Below are positions 6,188 through 7,322 of a stretch of DNA of 7,322 nt, one piece after another. Within the stretch, counting starts at the first letter, position 1. Each line of letters opens with the position of its first letter. The position numbers and the translations under genes were made by a program. Location of the stretch: positions 1 through 7,322 of the forward strand of contig JAEZHT010000042.1 of assembly GCA_023436805.1 (NCBI GenBank), read 5' to 3'. The stretch comes from Bacillota bacterium. GTDB lineage: Bacteria > Bacillota_I > Bacilli_A > Acholeplasmatales > UBA5453. The notes beneath the pieces are model-generated. The model saw only the letters and a list, made by a program, of their open reading frames with translations. It searched no databases and was not told the DNA's origin.

Positions 6188-7322
6188 TTATTCATTAAGT
6201 CTTTCGCTGCCAAGACAAGTAAGATGAATTCGCTTCGGTAGTCGTGAGGGTCAAAGCCCAAAGCGGCATCGGTTCTTTCAATGATGGCATCAAAACTTGC
6301 ATTCGATTGATATGCAGAATCTCTCAACAATAATCCAAACTCCACCACAGCGCTCGCAAATCCAAATTCGGTGGATGGGTTGGTTTGATAACTTGAACCT
6401 AAGATGATGGTTTCAATCAAAAGAGACGTATCTTCGGTAGGTTCTTTGTAGCGGATGGATAAGGTGAGCAGTTCATCTAGATGATTTTCACCGGTGTATT
6501 TCAAATCGGTAACTGGGTCAAAAGATAAAGTTGGAATTTCTTCTTCTGAGGTTGCTTTAATGATTTCATAAAAAGCAATCACCACATGACCTGCACCCAT
6601 GTCACCCGCATCTTTAAAGTCATTCTCAAAGTCTTCGTTGTTTAAAACACGGTTTTCATACCCAATCAGACGATAACCTTTCACCAAGGCTGGGTTGAAT
6701 TCAATTTGAAGTTTAACGTCTTTCGCAACCATCACCATTGACCCACCCAATTGATGGATGAATACTTTTTCGGCTTCTTTGATCGAATCGATGTAATAAT
6801 AAACCCCATTCCCATGATCGGCTAAAGATTCCATGATGTCGTCACGAATATTCCCTGTACCAAACCCTAAGACGCTCAAGAATACACCTGTGGCTTTCTT
6901 AGATTCGATGAAATCTTCAAGTTCAGTTACAGAATTCATACCGACATTAAAATCACCATCGGTGGCTAATATGATACGGTTATTTCCATTTGATATATAG
7001 TTTCTACTCGCTACCTCATAAGCCAATTGAATGCCTGAAGCACCGGCAGTGGACCCACCCGCTTCCAGACGTTGAATGATTGACAAGATATCTTCTTTTT
7101 CTGTCGAATCGCCGCCTTCTAAGATGACTTTCGCTGAACCCGCATAAGTGACGATGGAAATACGATCGGTAGGTCTTAAGTTATCAACTAAGATACCGAG
7201 TGATTGTTTAAGTAATGGTAATTTATCGCCTGAATACATGCTGCCAGAAACATCAATTAGGAAGACTAAATTCATAGGGACAGAAGTTTCAAATTCGATG
7301 TCTTCTGTTTTTAAACCAATCA
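6181..7322 (-). CDS. YfbK-like von Willebrand factor A domain protein (5' end outside the window)
   Basis: This is the C-terminal part (379 residues visible) of a vWA protein, probably exported and cell-surface attached. The frame stays open to the right edge, with 15 further residues (I-G-L-K-T-E... ending V-P) before the methionine at 7275. That methionine falls at the start of the first vWA beta strand, so it is internal and not the start. Counting from it, a complete metal-ion-dependent adhesion site is visible: D8-V-S10-G-S12, T76 and D106 (A-T-D-G-D). Residues about 1-170 are the vWA fold. Residues about 180-362 match the conserved C-terminal domain found after vWA in the E. coli YfbK group, including Y-R-L-I-G-Y-E-N-R, D-A-G-D-M-G-A-G-H and a final Y-R-S-E-F block. 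E. coli YfbK is about 575 residues, so roughly 200 including any signal peptide are likely missing here. Metal-dependent protein binding is expected; the partner and physiological role are unknown. A terminator follows directly. Confidence 0.9.
   Translation of the reverse strand, partial: IGLKTEDIEFETSVPMNLVFLIDVSGSMYSGDKLPLLKQSLGILVDNLRPTDRISIVTYAGSAKVILEGGDSTEKEDILSIIQRLEAGGSTAGASGIQLAYEVASRNYISNGNNRIILATDGDFNVGMNSVTELEDFIESKKATGVFLSVLGFGTGNIRDDIMESLADHGNGVYYYIDSIKEAEKVFIHQLGGSMVMVAKDVKLQIEFNPALVKGYRLIGYENRVLNNEDFENDFKDAGDMGAGHVVIAFYEIIKATSEEEIPTLSFDPVTDLKYTGENHLDELLTLSIRYKEPTEDTSLLIETIILGSSYQTNPSTEFGFASAVVEFGLLLRDSAYQSNASFDAIIERTDAALGFDPHDYRSEFILLVLAAKDLMNKD

Noticed and set aside
6101..6190. 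A tRNA-like or other named small RNA in the gap between vWA and helicase
   Set aside because: A GTTCAAC stretch recalls a T-loop, but no cloverleaf arms or acceptor stem can be built. A terminator plus a simple inverted repeat explains the structure better.
6181..7275. Taking the methionine at 7275 as the start of the vWA gene
   Set aside because: The frame stays open to the window edge, the methionine lies at the beginning of the vWA first beta strand just before the D-V-S-G-S motif, and there is no good ribosome site directly upstream. The gene is cut by the window.
1..7322. Mycoplasma genetic code (TGA as Trp)
   Set aside because: TGA ends the symporter exactly at an ATGA overlap, and all genes read fully with TGG as Trp and no internal TGA.

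Overview
The window looks like ordinary chromosome from a low-to-moderate GC bacterium (roughly 40% by eye) of the Bacillota/Mollicutes type. Acholeplasma-like relatives are plausible, but this is a guess. The signs are AT-rich intergenic DNA, purine-rich Shine-Dalgarno sites (AAGGAG, GGGAG, GGAAGTGAT), perfect TATAAT -10 boxes and U-tailed hairpin terminators. TGG encodes Trp and TGA ends the transporter gene, so the standard bacterial code applies and not the mycoplasma UGA=Trp code. Every gene lies on the minus strand, so transcription runs from high to low coordinates.

Layout in transcription order: (1) 7322-6181, the C-terminal part of a YfbK-like von Willebrand factor A protein whose start lies outside the window, followed by a strong hairpin terminator (about 6101-6142). 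(2) 6058-3689, a 789-residue fusion of a PD-(D/E)XK (RecB/Cas4-like) nuclease with an XPD/DinG-type iron-sulfur helicase, with its own TATAAT box. (3) 3648-2176, a GPH/MelB-type sugar:cation symporter, with a TATAAT box in the 40-bp gap before it. (4) 2179-1349, an aldo/keto reductase whose ATG overlaps the symporter stop (ATGA), followed by a clear terminator (1304-1341). (5) 1178-21, a membrane protein joining an extracytoplasmic thioredoxin-like domain (CxxC) to a six-helix CcdA-type redox membrane domain. Its stop lies at the left edge, where a possible next start codon is only just visible.

Only the symporter and aldo/keto reductase look like one functional unit: uptake of a glycoside, sugar or uronide, and reduction of a carbonyl compound. 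The other three genes appear to be separate transcription units with unrelated roles (extracytoplasmic thiol redox, DNA repair or processing, and a surface or secreted vWA protein). No mobile element, CRISPR array, tRNA or rRNA was seen. No gene-free stretch exceeds 300 bases; the longest is 1179-1348. I did not find a convincing new multi-gene system. The most notable items are the two domain fusions and the structured 3' end of the vWA gene.
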